Source: Aeromonas taiwanensis
GTDB taxonomy: Bacteria; Pseudomonadota; Gammaproteobacteria; Enterobacterales; Aeromonadaceae
Length of the DNA stretch: 44,890 nt
Direction of reading: 5' to 3'
Assembly (NCBI RefSeq): GCF_000820165.1
Contig: NZ_CDDD01000085.1
Coordinates: 414 to 45,303, forward strand
In this document: positions 1 through 7,234 of the stretch, piece after piece
Layout of the letters: every line of letters begins with the position of its first letter
Position numbering within the stretch: position 1 is the first letter of the stretch
The notes under the pieces: model-generated
What the model was told of the DNA's origin: nothing
Databases searched by the model: none
Seen by the model: only the letters and a program-made list of their open reading frames with translations
Program-made: the position numbers and the translations under genes

Positions 1-299
1 GGGGTGGCCCCCTCCACCGTCACCGGGGCGCCGCCGCGCAGCCTGGGGTGGGAGAAGGTCATGGTCCAGCCGAGCCAGGCCTGCCGCCCCTGCTGCAGCT
101 GGCTGGTGATGACGAAACGGCAGTAGGCGAGGCGCCGATAGAGGGCGGAAAAATAGTCGGTGAGCGCCGCCAGCCCCTCGATGCGGTGGGCGGGATCGGT
201 AAAGAGCACCTCGCTTGCATAGACCTCGGGCAAGCGGTGCAGCTCGTCTCTGTCCAGCTGCTGATAGAGGGCGACAAAGCGGGCCAGCGGCTCATCCAT
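1..299 (-). CDS. NTF2-like (SnoaL-fold) protein, 3' end cut by window edge
   Basis: Only the first 99 residues are visible; the gene runs off the left edge. The protein begins MDEPLARFVALYQQLD and contains the pattern FTDPAHRIEGLAALTDYF, then a Trp-rich strand region (AWLGWTMTFSHP). This is typical of small alpha+beta-barrel NTF2/SnoaL-type proteins. The ATG lies one base after the photolyase stop codon, so the two are almost certainly translated from one message. In Vibrio, Shewanella and Aeromonas, photolyase clusters commonly carry such a gene, followed by an SDR, an amine-oxidase-like flavoprotein, DUF1365 and a cyclopropane fatty acid synthase; those would lie outside this window. The exact function is unknown. 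Confidence 0.8.
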   Translation of the reverse strand, partial: MDEPLARFVALYQQLDRDELHRLPEVYASEVLFTDPAHRIEGLAALTDYFSALYRRLAYCRFVITSQLQQGRQAWLGWTMTFSHPRLRGGAPVTVEGAT

Positions 300-300
300 G

Positions 301-1725
301 CTAGTTTCTCTCCAGTTCGCGAAACATCTCGATGGCCCTCACCCGTGCAACGACATGATCCACCATGGGGGCCGGATAATCCTGCCGCCCCTTGAGCCGC
401 AGCCAGTCGTGGGGCTGGTGCACATAAGCCGGGGGGATTTCGGCAAGTTCAGTTACCCAGGTACGGATAAACTCCCCTTGTGGATCAAATCGTTGCCCCT
501 GGGTGGTGGGGTTGAAGACCCTGAAATAGGGCGCCGCATCGGCCCCGGTCCCCGCCGCCCACTGCCAGCCGCCGTTGTTGGCCGCCAGATCCCCGTCGAT
601 GAGCCGGCTCATGAAATAGTCCTCCCCGAGTCGCCAGTGGATATGCAGATCCTTGGTGAGGAAGCTCGCCACTATCATCCGCAGCCGGTTGTGCATCCAG
701 CCGGTGGCGTTGAGGCAGCGCATGGCCGCATCGACGATGGGGTAGCCGGTACGCCCCTCGCACCAGGCGGCGAAGGCATCCGGATCCCAGCTCCAGGGCA
801 GGGCCGATGTCTCCGGTTTGAAGGGGCGATTCATGGAGAGGCTCGGGATCCGCACCAGCAGGTGGCGGTAGAACTCGCGCCAGATGAGCTCGTTGAGCCA
901 GACAAAGCCGGGCTGGGCCTTCGACTGGGGCCGGTAACCGAGGCGCTGCTGCAGCGCCCCCACGCATTGGCGCGCACTGATGATGCCGGCCGCCAGATAG
1001 GGGGAGAGTACGGACGTGCCCGCCATGGCGGGGAAATCCCGGGTCTCGCCATAATCGAGCACCGCCTGATCCAGAAAAGCGTGCAACCGGCGGATCGCCT
1101 CTGACTCTCCCACCGGCCAGCGGGGGTCTGCCGTCAGCTCGCCAAGGGCAGCATCAACGAAGCCCCGCTCGGCCAGCGGCTGCCACACCAGCGGCTCGCC
1201 GCGGGGTGCGGGGGCACGGTGAATGACGAAGCCATCCTCCTCGAGGGCCTTGAGCCAGGCGCGGCTAAAGGGGGTAAAGACCTTGAACATCTCCCCCGAC
1301 CCGGTCAGCACCCGCCCAGGCGGCAGCACGCAGCAGCCGTTGAACCAGTGGCTGGTCATGCCCTGCTCCGCCAGCGCGGCGGTGACGGCCTGGTCGCGGC
1401 GCAGCTCGTCAATCTCGATGGCCTGGTTGGCATAAAGCTCGCTCACTTCGAGTTCGCGACAAAGATCTGCCAGCGCCGCCGGCACCTCGGCAAAGGTCTC
1501 GACCCGCAGCAGATGCAGCGGGATGCCGAGGGCCGCCAGCTCGCGGCCCAGCACATCCACCTGCGCCAGCAGGAAGCGCTGGCGGACCGGGGCCAGCTTG
1601 TGCTGCCGCCACTGGGTGGGGGAGAGGATAAAGAGCGCGGCGACCGGCTCATCACTGGCGCAGGCATGCCGCAGCGCCGGGTTGTCGGCCAGACGCAAGT
1701 CGTTGCGAAACCAGACCAGCCTCAT
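301..1725 (-). CDS. phrB: Deoxyribodipyrimidine photolyase (class I CPD photolyase)
   Basis: 474 residues, close to the 472 of E. coli PhrB. It repairs cyclobutane pyrimidine dimers in DNA using blue light. The N-terminal alpha/beta antenna domain starts MRLVWFRNDLRLADN. The C-terminal FAD domain carries the family signatures PIVDAAMRCLNATGWMHNR and DGDLAANNGGWQWAAGTG, followed by the FNPTTQGQRFDP strand. The ATG overlaps the TGA of the upstream MerR gene in an ATGA junction, so the two are translationally coupled. An in-frame extension upstream is possible but would lie wholly inside the MerR gene and is not family-like. It belongs to the leftward block DUF523/DUF1722 - merR - phrB - NTF2-like, and light or stress control by the MerR protein is likely. 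Confidence 0.97.
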   Translation of the reverse strand: MRLVWFRNDLRLADNPALRHACASDEPVAALFILSPTQWRQHKLAPVRQRFLLAQVDVLGRELAALGIPLHLLRVETFAEVPAALADLCRELEVSELYANQAIEIDELRRDQAVTAALAEQGMTSHWFNGCCVLPPGRVLTGSGEMFKVFTPFSRAWLKALEEDGFVIHRAPAPRGEPLVWQPLAERGFVDAALGELTADPRWPVGESEAIRRLHAFLDQAVLDYGETRDFPAMAGTSVLSPYLAAGIISARQCVGALQQRLGYRPQSKAQPGFVWLNELIWREFYRHLLVRIPSLSMNRPFKPETSALPWSWDPDAFAAWCEGRTGYPIVDAAMRCLNATGWMHNRLRMIVASFLTKDLHIHWRLGEDYFMSRLIDGDLAANNGGWQWAAGTGADAAPYFRVFNPTTQGQRFDPQGEFIRTWVTELAEIPPAYVHQPHDWLRLKGRQDYPAPMVDHVVARVRAIEMFRELERN

Positions 1726-2609
1726 GATGGTTTTCTCCCGCCCTTGCTCTTCGTCTTGGCCGTGCGATGGGTCGCACTGGCCTCGGCCAGGGTGGCGTGC
1801 CAGTGCCGGGCACGCAGCCACTCCTCGTCGTAGAGGCGTCCCAGCTCGCCAAAGAAGCGGGTGCCGGCAGGCCACCCGGCGGCCAGATCCTGCTTGCCGA
1901 GCCCGGCTCCCAGCAGTATCAGCCAGGGGGGAGTGGCGCGTCCTTCCAGCAGAGCGACATGGCGCGGCTCTACCGCCCCCAGCAGTTGCACCTCATAACC
2001 CTGGCTGATGAGCTCATAAGCGGCCCAGACCAGATCGAGCGGCCCCACCTGCCCCCAGCTCGCCAGGGTAACCGGTACGCCCTTCTCCTGCTCGATGAGG
2101 TGGCGGGCGAAGCGGGTATGAAGCCAGCCCAGCCACACCTGCTGCAGCAGCTCGCCATCGGGCCGCTCGCGCCACAGCCCCAGCAGCCGCTCCACCAGAG
2201 GTTGCAGCACCCGGCTGCGCACCAGCTCGAAGGGGTAGCTCGCCAGCAGGTCGTTCAGTGCGGCCTCCGCCTTGCGCTGGTTGAAGGCGAGCAGCACCTG
2301 ACTGAACTGCTCCAGGGTCTGCTGCCAGTGATCGCTCACCGGCGCACTCTGGGGTTCGCTCAGGAGCCCCTTCACCTGGCCGATGCTCACCCCCCGCTCC
2401 AGCCAGCTCAGGATCTCGCCGATCTGGCGAATGTCCTGCTCGCTGTAGAGGCGGTGGCCCTTCTCGGTGCGGGCCGGTTGCACCAGCCCGTAGCGGCGCT
2501 GCCAGGCACGCAGGGTGACGGCATTGACGCCGGTTAGGCGGGAGACCTCGCGAATGGGGTAGATCCCCTCCTCCGGCGAAGGAGAAGCGGCGTGTGGTAA
2601 ATCAGACAT
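1722..2609 (-). CDS. MerR-family regulator of the photolyase block (MlrA/LitR-like)
   Basis: 295 residues. The N-terminal winged helix-turn-helix is clear (YPIREVSRLTGVNAVTLRAWQRRYGL, then the wing TEKGHRLYSEQDI). The long C-terminal region resembles the cobalamin-domain architecture of CarH/LitR and E. coli MlrA, but I see no DxHxxG cobalamin-binding motif, so the effector pocket looks degenerate. The ATG beginning MSDLPHAA was chosen over a TTG 15 bases upstream. The gene overlaps phrB by 4 bases (ATGA). The tail is very basic (TAKTKSKGGRKPS). It most likely regulates its own operon through the inverted repeat upstream of the DUF523/DUF1722 gene. Whether it responds to light, heat or a ligand cannot be read from the sequence. 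Confidence 0.88.
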   Translation of the reverse strand: MSDLPHAASPSPEEGIYPIREVSRLTGVNAVTLRAWQRRYGLVQPARTEKGHRLYSEQDIRQIGEILSWLERGVSIGQVKGLLSEPQSAPVSDHWQQTLEQFSQVLLAFNQRKAEAALNDLLASYPFELVRSRVLQPLVERLLGLWRERPDGELLQQVWLGWLHTRFARHLIEQEKGVPVTLASWGQVGPLDLVWAAYELISQGYEVQLLGAVEPRHVALLEGRATPPWLILLGAGLGKQDLAAGWPAGTRFFGELGRLYDEEWLRARHWHATLAEASATHRTAKTKSKGGRKPS

Positions 2610-2672
2610 AACGGCATCCAGCAAAGGTTGAGGGAGAGGCCCCGGCCATTCGCCGGGGCCTGCACAGGATAT

Positions 2673-2749
2673 TCAGAGCCCGTAGCGCAGCTTCAGCGTG
2701 TCGGGATGAAGGTCGAGGTAGGCCTGATCGGCCAAATCCAGCCACACCT
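2673..2749 (-). pseudogene. 77-bp remnant of a second DUF1722 (YbgA-family) gene 3' end
   Basis: Directly after the stop codon of the intact DUF523/DUF1722 gene, the same reading direction encodes LADQAYLDLHPDTLKLRYGL followed by TGA. The intact gene ends LSEQVYLNPHPDTLKLRYGL. Over the last twelve codons every nucleotide difference is synonymous, which suggests the copy diverged while still under protein-level selection and was later truncated. There is no start codon or RBS that would make it a gene by itself, and its upstream part merges into the intact gene's tail. I interpret it as a relic of a lost tandem paralogue. Confidence 0.7.
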
Positions 2750-3694
2750 TCACAGTCCGTAACGCAATTTCAGCGTGTCGGGATGAGGATTGAGGTACAC
2801 CTGCTCCGAGAGGTAGGGATTCGGGTATTCCCGCAGGTAGTGGCGGATCAGGGTGAGGGGCACCAGCAGCGGGAAGAGCCCGGTGCGGTATTTGTCGATC
2901 GCCTCGCACAGCTCCTGCTTCTGGGCCGGGGTCAGCACCCGCTTGAAGTAGCCTTGCAGGTGCATCAGCACATTGGTGTGGCTACGACGGTTGGCGCGAA
3001 GGGTCAGCGCCGCCATCAGTCCCTTGATGTAGCTGTCGGCTACCTCCTGCAGGTCTGCCTTGGCCAGGTTGCCGAGCAGCTTGCCGAGTGCCCGGTAGTG
3101 GGTGGTGGCGTGGGAGAGCACCAGGTACTTGTAGCGGGAGTGGAAGCGGATCAGGGCTGAGGCGGTGATCCCCCTGGCACAGAGCTGCTGCCAGTCGTGA
3201 TAGGCGAAGACCCGCAGCACGAAGTTCTCCCGCAGTATGGGGTCACACAGGCGACCGTCCTCCTCCACCGGCAGCAAGGGGTTGGCTTCCATCAGCGCCT
3301 TGGCAAAGAGGCCGACCCCCTCCTTGGCGCTCCCCTCGTTGTTGGCGCCATAGATGCGCACCCGCTCCATGCCGCAGCTGGGAGATTTGGCGCAGAGGAT
3401 GTAACCGGAGAGAAAGTCGAGCTGGCGCGCCTTCTGCTCGCTGAAGGCGATGAGCCGGTCGGTGACGTCAAAGCTGCCGTTGCTCGCCTCGGCACGGATC
3501 TCGCCCTGGCGCTTCACCAGCCGGATGGCGGCGCGGGGCGCGCCGAGGCCGATGGCCATCTCGGGGCAGACGGGGTGATAGTCGAAATGTGAGCCGAGAT
3601 CCCGCTCACAGAAGCTGGAACGTTTGTGACCCCCATCGAAGCGCACCTCCTGACCGAGCAGACAGGCGCTGATACCGACCTTAATCTTGTACAT
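2750..3694 (-). CDS. DUF523-DUF1722 fusion protein (RudS/YbgA-like, probable tRNA 4-thiouridine desulfidase)
   Basis: 314 residues. The N-terminal half is a DUF523 (TudS-type) domain with conserved cysteines at about 11, 29, 43, 101 and 107 (ISACLLGQEVRFDGGHK, VCPE, CAKSPSCG), the kind of set that holds a [4Fe-4S] cluster. The C-terminal half is DUF1722, equivalent to E. coli YbgA, ending HPDTLKLRYGL. DUF523 proteins include thiouracil desulfidases. The DUF523-DUF1722 fusion has been described (RudS) as removing sulfur from 4-thiouridine in tRNA; that link is from memory of the family and not shown here. 4-thiouridine is the near-UV target in tRNA, so sitting with a photolyase makes sense. 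The start MYKIKVGISA has a GGGGTG ribosome site; an upstream in-frame TTG-type start lacks support. Confidence 0.88.
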   Translation of the reverse strand: MYKIKVGISACLLGQEVRFDGGHKRSSFCERDLGSHFDYHPVCPEMAIGLGAPRAAIRLVKRQGEIRAEASNGSFDVTDRLIAFSEQKARQLDFLSGYILCAKSPSCGMERVRIYGANNEGSAKEGVGLFAKALMEANPLLPVEEDGRLCDPILRENFVLRVFAYHDWQQLCARGITASALIRFHSRYKYLVLSHATTHYRALGKLLGNLAKADLQEVADSYIKGLMAALTLRANRRSHTNVLMHLQGYFKRVLTPAQKQELCEAIDKYRTGLFPLLVPLTLIRHYLREYPNPYLSEQVYLNPHPDTLKLRYGL

Positions 3695-3705
3695 GATGAC
3701 ACCCC

Positions 3706-3762
3706 TTGTATAATCCTTGCTTTCGTTATAGCAGTTATACAAAAAAATGAAAGTTGTATAAC
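3706..3762. promoter_or_regulatory. Inverted-repeat operator plus extra half-site before the photolyase block
   Basis: GTTATACAA (3734-3742) and TTGTATAAC (3754-3762) form a perfect 9-bp inverted repeat with an 11-base A-rich spacer. A third copy of the core, TTGTATAA, lies at 3706-3713, between the repeat and the start codon. Long-spacer repeats of this kind are known for MlrA-type MerR regulators, and a MerR gene is encoded two genes downstream, so autoregulation is a reasonable inference. On the leftward strand the elements overlap plausible -35/-10 hexamers. Confidence 0.65.
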
Positions 3763-3811
3763 TATTGCGGACAGATACGGCGTATGCGTGAAGGGTGGAT
3801 CACCGGCAAAC

Positions 3812-3840
3812 AAAAATGCCCATGACCGGGGTCATGGGCA
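3812..3840 (-). terminator. Rho-independent terminator of the outer-membrane protein gene
   Basis: TGCCCATGAC and GTCATGGGCA form a perfect 10-bp stem around a CGGG loop. On the leftward strand it is followed by five T residues. It lies 28 bases after the stop codon of the barrel protein. Confidence 0.85.
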
Positions 3841-3867
3841 AATAGGAAGACACTACAGGATGGAAGA

Positions 3868-4497
3868 TCAGAAGCTGTATTTCACACCCAGGCTGGAGAT
3901 GGAGCCTTTTTGCAGATCCCAGTTGCGGTAGGTGTAATCGGCGGTGAGGGCCAGGTTCTGGGTCAGCTTGTAGGCCGCACCCGCCTTGAAGTCGTGCATG
4001 TCGTCGGTCATGTTGGCGTAGCGGTAGCCGGTGGAGAGCTCCACCGCGCCGATGTCGTAGCGCAGACCCACTTCGCCGTACAGGCTGCCGCTTTGCTTGC
4101 GGGTCAGGGTATCCCAGCCGGAGTGGTTCACGTCGGAGGCCAGCTCGCGCTCCATGCTGTAACCCATCAGACCGGTTTCACCGTAGAGGTTCAGGCCGGT
4201 ACTGAGGGGAGTGAAGACCCCGACCCCCAGGTTGGAGATGGCCATGCTGTCGTTGCCGCTGCTGCGGGAGGTGTATTCGGTGCCGACCCGGCCATAGACG
4301 TTGGAGCCGAAGCTCTTGGAGAGATCCACGCTCAGGCCGCCGAAGTCGCGGTTGTCGCCATCCTTGCCGCCGATGTAGTCAGACTTGGTGTGCGCCCAGG
4401 TGGCTGAGCCCTTGGCGTAGCTGAAGGCATCCTGTGCCATGACGGTGGTGGAAGAGAGACCGGCCAGAACCAGAACAGACAGTGCGATCTTTTGCAT
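3868..4497 (-). CDS. Outer-membrane beta-barrel protein of unknown function
   Basis: 209 residues. The signal peptide MQKIALSVLVLAGLSSTTVMA is followed by alternating hydrophobic/polar strands rich in Gly, Tyr and Ser (VYGRVGTEYTS, LYGEVGLRYDIG, ALTADYTYRNWD) and ends in aromatic Phe (SSLGVKYSF), as expected for insertion by the Bam complex. About eight strands fit the length, like small OmpA/OmpX-type or oligogalacturonate-porin-like barrels, but I cannot name a family. It is monocistronic: a strong terminator follows and the next gene upstream is separate. The leader contains a small hairpin (GTTAGG/CCTAAC, 4519-4534) about 20 bases before the ATG, possibly affecting mRNA stability. The start was chosen for the clean signal peptide. 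Confidence 0.85.
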   Translation of the reverse strand: MQKIALSVLVLAGLSSTTVMAQDAFSYAKGSATWAHTKSDYIGGKDGDNRDFGGLSVDLSKSFGSNVYGRVGTEYTSRSSGNDSMAISNLGVGVFTPLSTGLNLYGETGLMGYSMERELASDVNHSGWDTLTRKQSGSLYGEVGLRYDIGAVELSTGYRYANMTDDMHDFKAGAAYKLTQNLALTADYTYRNWDLQKGSISSLGVKYSF

Positions 4498-4643
4498 TTC
4501 GTTGACTCCATGTGTTGAGTTAGGCGGACCTAACTGGAATGGGGTCATTGTGACGGGCAAACGGGGAGGCGCCGAGCGGCAAGCTGTTGCCAAACCATGG
4601 CAGATGTAAGCGGATGTTGCAGGCCGTTAACGGCGCAACAATC

Positions 4644-4670
4644 GGCGGGGGAGCGCAGCCTCCCCCGCCA
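4644..4670 (-). terminator. Possible terminator hairpin after the DUF3157 gene
   Basis: GGCGGGGGAG and CTCCCCCGCC make a very GC-rich stem just past the stop codon of the DUF3157 gene. No clear T-run follows, so it may act as a weak terminator or as 3' end protection. Confidence 0.4.
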
Positions 4671-4675
4671 CCCTG

Positions 4676-5230
4676 TCAGCGGAATTCCACCTCGTCGATC
4701 TGCACCCGCACCAGCGGCTTGCCGGTGAGGCCGGCAGGGCGGGCCAGCTCGATGGCACGGGACGGGCGTGCCTCCCCCTTGCGCAGATAGGACTCGGGCA
4801 ACCGGTTCTCCCCGACCCAGAAACGCGCCGGCTGGGTCGAGAGTTGCACCCCCTCGGCGCTGAACAGGGTCAGGGTGCCGTTCACCCGCACCACGTTGCG
4901 GCTGCCGCTGTTGCTCACCAGGAACTGCAGGCTCAGCGGATCGTCCCCCGCCACCTGGTCGAGCTTCACCGTGATACCGTCCCGGGTCGCCTGGGAGAGC
5001 AGGTCGGGATGGGCCAGGGCCTGGTCCGTCAGCACGGGAGCCGCCACGCTCGCCGTCACCACCTTGCCGGTGCTCGCCGCAGCGGGCTTGACCAGCAGGT
5101 ATTCCCAGGTGAAGTCGTCATTGAGCTGCACCTGGCGGCCGTCGGGCAGGGTGATCTGGTGCAGGGGGGCGGCCTCGGCCAGCAGGGGACAGAGGCAGAG
5201 GGCGACCAGCAATCTGGAGAGGGGTTTCAT
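4676..5230 (-). CDS. DUF3157 family secreted protein
   Basis: 184 residues with a signal peptide (MKPLSRLLVALCLCPLLAEAA). It then has a short motif typical of this family, HQITLPDGRQVQLNDDFTWEYL, in which a ligand name or DGR turn precedes a WEY strand. The remainder looks like an immunoglobulin-like beta domain (LQFLVSNSGSRNVVRVNGTLTLF). The protein is predicted to be periplasmic. DUF3157 proteins occur in Vibrio and Aeromonas without a known role. It is transcribed leftward, separated by 95 bases from the LarE-like gene upstream. Function is unknown. Confidence 0.8.
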   Translation of the reverse strand: MKPLSRLLVALCLCPLLAEAAPLHQITLPDGRQVQLNDDFTWEYLLVKPAAASTGKVVTASVAAPVLTDQALAHPDLLSQATRDGITVKLDQVAGDDPLSLQFLVSNSGSRNVVRVNGTLTLFSAEGVQLSTQPARFWVGENRLPESYLRKGEARPSRAIELARPAGLTGKPLVRVQIDEVEFR

Positions 5231-5325
5231 GGGCAGAGACTCGGTAAGGGATGCGAAAGGAGGAGTATAAAGAGTCGGGCCCCCCTTGCCTATGACCCAA
5301 CTCACGTTGTGCCTCCTGCGCGGGC

Positions 5326-6156
5326 TCAGAGGATCAGGGATTGGGGATCCTCGCTCGCGGCGAGATCCAGGGTCACCAGGTCGAAATGGACGCTCTTGAG
5401 CGCCTTCTGGATCGTCGGCTGAAGGTCGAACACCAGGGCGCGCAGGCGCTGGGGCACCCTTATCCTCGCCAGGGTGGTAACCCTGTCCGCCAGGGTGTGG
5501 AAGAAGACCTGTGTCCCCTCCAGCCCCATGTCGAACAGCATCTGCTCGGCCATGTCGACCATGTGCAGGTGGCGTCTGTCCAGGCTCGATACGTCGGAGA
5601 AGCGCCAGCTCAGGCAGGCCTCCCCTCCCGTGCCCCAGAGCGCCAGCTGCCGCTTGTGGAAACCGTAGCGAAAATCCCGGTTTGTCATGCCCTGCTCGGC
5701 AAAGATCCAGAGCGTGTTCGCTGGCAGACTGCGAAAGCGCCGCAGATACTCCCGCATCTCTTCGACGGAGGCCGACAACAGGATCGGCGGGCCACCGTCC
5801 TGCCCGAGACGTCGGCACAGATAGCGCACCGGATCCGTCACCTCGGCGAGGTGGCCTAGGTGCACGCTGAAGATCATCTCGTCTGTCTTGATCACCTGAT
5901 GAGGGATGCCGTAGTGCTGGCAGTAACGCCTGGCCCTTGCCACCGACTTGCGGCTGAGGGTGGGGTTGTCCAGGGTCACGGCACGAACGCGGACCCCGCT
6001 GGCTCGACACAGATCCATGCCATAGCAGGATTCCAGGCGGCCGGAGAAGCAGACAAGTAGTTCGCCATATCCTGCCAGGGTATCGATGAGCCTCTGTTCC
6101 CTGGCCTGAAAGTGCTGATCGTATCCCCGATTCAGCGCGACTACGTTGGCATCCAT
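5326..6156 (-). CDS. Divergent LarE-like PP-loop protein with degenerate ATP site
   Basis: 276 residues, the usual length of LarE, the sacrificial sulfur transferase that matures the nickel-pincer cofactor of lactate racemase. The similarity is structural and patchy. The P-loop position reads LLVCFSGRLESCYG (residues 34-46), where LarE has FSGGxDS. CLSWRF (181-186) matches the LarE CLASRFPYG region, which contains the sulfur-donor cysteine. ARIRVP and the ending ALKSVHFDLVTLDL match ARIELP and LGFRYVTLDL. The second Gly and the Asp of SGGxDS are lost, so ATP pyrophosphatase activity is doubtful. No larB/larC neighbours are visible. The ATG chosen has GGAG 10 bases upstream; an in-frame ATG at 6189 is the alternative. 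A repurposed or inactive homologue is likely. Confidence 0.65.
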   Translation of the reverse strand: MDANVVALNRGYDQHFQAREQRLIDTLAGYGELLVCFSGRLESCYGMDLCRASGVRVRAVTLDNPTLSRKSVARARRYCQHYGIPHQVIKTDEMIFSVHLGHLAEVTDPVRYLCRRLGQDGGPPILLSASVEEMREYLRRFRSLPANTLWIFAEQGMTNRDFRYGFHKRQLALWGTGGEACLSWRFSDVSSLDRRHLHMVDMAEQMLFDMGLEGTQVFFHTLADRVTTLARIRVPQRLRALVFDLQPTIQKALKSVHFDLVTLDLAASEDPQSLIL

Positions 6157-6299
6157 CACAACCACTCCGGATGATAAACAGGATGTCATTTTGCGCGCAC
6201 CAAGCTGAATATACCCTTAAATGGCATGGTTATATTGTATGTTATTTGCTCTAAAGACGAATTTTGCTCATTTTATTCGCCGCAACGGCAGCGCATCCC

Positions 6300-6899
6300 T
6301 CACGCCGGCAGCAGCCCCTGCCCGACCAGGTGGTCACGGCACCGGGCCGGGTCGGTGAAGACCAGTCCCCGCAGGCCGAGGGCCTCGGCCGCCGCCACGT
6401 TGGCCGGGCTGTCGTCGATAAAGAGGCAATCGGACGGAACAAGGTCGAACGACACCAGCAGGTAGCGATAGATGTCGGGTTCCGGCTTCATCATGCGCAC
6501 CCGGGCCGACACCACCTTGCCGCTGAAGAAGCGCCAGAAGTCCTGGTGCTGCTCCAGCCAGTCGATGCTGGCGTGGCCCATGTTGGAGAGGGCGTAGAGG
6601 ACATGGCCGGCACTGTGCAGCTCCTCGATGAGCCGCACCATGGCGGGATCCGGCAGCAGGGAGGCCGGCACCGCCTGCAGGATGGCGAGGTTGTCCGCCG
6701 CGCTCAGGCCGGTGCGCTCCTCGGCCCGGCGCGCCATGGTGTGCAGGGAGAGGGTGCCGCGGTCCACCTCCAGCCAGTCAGGGTGGTTGAACAACCGCTC
6801 CGCCAGCGCCGCCGCCCCCTCGGGGCCCCTCACCGCACTCACTATGCCGACCGGATCCCAGCTCACCACCACCCGACCCAGATCGAAGATAATCGCCAT
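6300..6899 (-). CDS. HAD-IA family phosphatase (YihX-like)
   Basis: 199 residues. All four haloacid-dehalogenase motifs are visible: the nucleophile loop IIFDLGRVVVSWDP (the DxG variant seen in YihX-like enzymes), ALSNMGH (motif II Ser), KPEPDIY (motif III Lys) and FIDDSPANVAAAEALG (motif IV acidic pair). A helical cap lies between motifs I and II. E. coli YihX hydrolyses alpha-D-glucose 1-phosphate, and related enzymes act on small phosphorylated metabolites, so the substrate is uncertain. The start MAIIFDLG has the ribosome site GGGAGG; an upstream in-frame start is unsupported. It lies between the LarE-like gene (same strand) and pheL-pheA (opposite strand). Confidence 0.88.
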   Translation of the reverse strand: MAIIFDLGRVVVSWDPVGIVSAVRGPEGAAALAERLFNHPDWLEVDRGTLSLHTMARRAEERTGLSAADNLAILQAVPASLLPDPAMVRLIEELHSAGHVLYALSNMGHASIDWLEQHQDFWRFFSGKVVSARVRMMKPEPDIYRYLLVSFDLVPSDCLFIDDSPANVAAAEALGLRGLVFTDPARCRDHLVGQGLLPA

Positions 6900-7010
6900 C
6901 GTCTCGCCTCCCTCGTCTTGCCCGACAAAATGGGGTCTCAATGGCACTCATCACCCCTCGAACCCCGACCATCTACCCTGCACGGTTCAACGCGCCCGGG
7001 CAAGTTTTAC

Positions 7011-7038
7011 TTGCATCACATCGTCAAATCCCTTAATG
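7011..7038 (+). promoter_or_regulatory. Candidate pheL-pheA promoter
   Basis: TTGCAT and TTAATG are separated by 16 bases, which would place transcription start about 20 bases before the leader peptide. The match to sigma-70 consensus is only moderate and other placements are possible. Confidence 0.35.
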
Positions 7039-7066
7039 GTTATGGCGTTACATTCAGGACACTCTC

Positions 7067-7114
7067 ATGCACACACCATTCTTCTTTGTTTTCTCGTTTA
7101 CCCGGCCCTCATGA
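7067..7114 (+). CDS. pheL: pheA leader peptide (phenylalanine attenuator)
   Basis: A 15-codon peptide, MHTPFFFVFSFTRPS, with five Phe codons in eight positions. It corresponds closely to the E. coli PheL peptide ([15 protein letters not shown]). An AGGA ribosome site lies 7 bases upstream. A Rho-independent terminator sits 57 bases after its stop and pheA starts 120 bases after. Ribosome stalling at the Phe codons when charged tRNA-Phe is scarce would favour the antiterminator and raise pheA expression. The stop codon lies inside a perfect palindrome, CCCTCATGAGGG (7106-7117), which is probably the pause or segment 1:2 hairpin. Confidence 0.92.
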   Translation: MHTPFFFVFSFTRPS

Positions 7115-7196
7115 GGGAAGGCCCGTCGTCACGTGAACCATTCGCGTAAACAGAAACCAAAGACGAATCGAGCCTCCCCAGCGGAGGCTTTTTTTT
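7115..7196 (+). terminator. pheA attenuator: terminator and competing antiterminator
   Basis: GCCTCC (7172-7177) and GGAGGC (7183-7188) form the terminator stem, followed by eight T residues. The 5' arm and its flank, GCCTCCCC (7172-7179), can instead pair with GGGAAGGC (7115-7122) with one mismatch, which gives the antiterminator. The layout is that of a classical amino-acid attenuator. Confidence 0.88.
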
Positions 7197-7234
7197 GCAC
7201 AACACACAACAGAAGAATTGGATAGGGAACCACC

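Noticed and set aside
2673..2909. A 78-residue minus-strand frame containing the DUF1722-like tail as a possible full gene
   Set aside because: Its N-terminal part is out of frame with, and inside, the intact gene; only the last 20 or so codons are homologous, so it is treated as a remnant.
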